The notes under the pieces: model-generated
Seen by the model: the letters and a program-made list of their open reading frames with translations, nothing else
What the model was told of the DNA's origin: nothing
Databases searched by the model: none
DNA from: Desulfosporosinus sp. UBA4726
GTDB taxonomy: Bacteria > Bacillota > Desulfitobacteriia > Desulfitobacteriales > Desulfitobacteriaceae
Assembly (NCBI GenBank): GCA_002404215.1
Contig: DHJG01000160.1
Location: forward strand, 9,404-14,579
Reading direction: 5' to 3'
Length of the DNA stretch: 5,176 bases
Made by a program: the position numbers and the translations under genes
In this document: positions 4,896-5,176 of the stretch, in pieces
Position numbering within the stretch: the stretch's first letter is position 1
How the letters are laid out: each line of letters starts with the position of its first letter

Positions 4896-5176
4896 TTTGA
4901 CACCTCCCGGATGGCATCTAGTGGACAAACTTGAGCACAAAGACCGCATCCAGAACACTGAGGCGATATTGTGATTGCCTCATTATCGATATAAATGGCA
5001 GGACAGCCTAATTTCGTTATACAAAGCTTACAGCTTATGCATTGCTCTAAATCAATGGCATAGTTCGTTTGAGGTTTACAGATTGCACTACATTCTCGCT
5101 TGGCAAGTACAACCGACGTACCCTTGAAGGCCATCGCTTCCTGTGCCGCTTGCTTCATCTCCGTAAAGTTATACGG
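4892..5176 (-). CDS. iorA: Indolepyruvate ferredoxin oxidoreductase, alpha subunit, C-terminal part (runs off the right edge)
   Basis: Only the last 94 codons are in the window, and the frame stays open to the edge (5176). The fragment holds a tail of the thiamine-enzyme domain (SVVLAKRECSAICKP), then a two-cluster ferredoxin domain. The first motif is CISCKLCITKLGCPAI, the second CSGCGLCAQVCPLDAI. This C-terminal ferredoxin module is typical of IorA, where it passes electrons from the thiamine site to external ferredoxin. An apparent start at 5158 is internal and should not be used. The first motif has five residues between its third and fourth cysteines instead of three, as is common in IorA. 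The stop at 4894-4892 overlaps the iorB start. Confidence 0.92.
   Translation of the reverse strand, partial: PYNFTEMKQAAQEAMAFKGTSVVLAKRECSAICKPQTNYAIDLEQCISCKLCITKLGCPAIYIDNEAITISPQCSGCGLCAQVCPLDAIREVSK

Noticed and set aside
4896..4958. Extended N-terminus of IorB from 4958
   Set aside because: It overlaps the iorA coding end. The strong ribosome site and the conserved MKLDVVITGVGGQG start place the true ATG at 4895.

Overview
The window reads as a chromosomal segment of an anaerobic Firmicute. The best guess is the Desulfosporosinus/Desulfitobacterium group. This is inferred from gene content (futalosine-pathway menaquinone genes, an indolepyruvate:ferredoxin oxidoreductase, a small siroheme-type reductase, a probable selenoprotein) and from strong AGGAGG-type ribosome binding sites. 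It is not based on any database match. Every convincing gene lies on the minus strand, so transcription runs from the right edge to the left edge. No RNA genes, mobile elements or CRISPR arrays were seen.

Right to left. (1) 5176-4302: the C-terminal end of iorA, with two ferredoxin-type 4Fe-4S clusters, overlaps iorB by ATGA. Together they oxidise aryl pyruvates to aryl-acyl-CoA and reduce ferredoxin. (2) 4301-4139: a gap with a doubtful short open frame. (3) 4138-3293: a soluble chemoreceptor-like protein with a CdaR-type diacid-sensing N-terminus. (4) 3241-2003: a two-gene unit, a GNAT-like protein followed 6 bases later by a DsbA/FrnE-family thioredoxin-fold protein. The latter's active site is read as U-P-Y-C through an in-frame TGA at 2572-2570. 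A hairpin just downstream of that TGA (2548-2522) fits a bacterial SECIS element. An automatic gene call would start the protein at 2560 and lose the active site. (5) 1907-1215: a small siroheme/4Fe-4S nitrite/sulfite-reductase-like protein with its own probable regulatory region, followed by a stem-loop. (6) 1131-1: the menaquinone genes mqnB and mqnD, overlapping by ATGA. They are preceded by a possible promoter, a long stem-loop, and a 17-codon upstream ORF whose stop overlaps the mqnB start.

The theme is anaerobic redox metabolism: ferredoxin-linked amino-acid fermentation, menaquinone synthesis, a siroheme reductase and a selenium-dependent thiol oxidoreductase. The most notable item is the hidden selenoprotein. 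The second is the leader ORF and hairpin ahead of mqnB.
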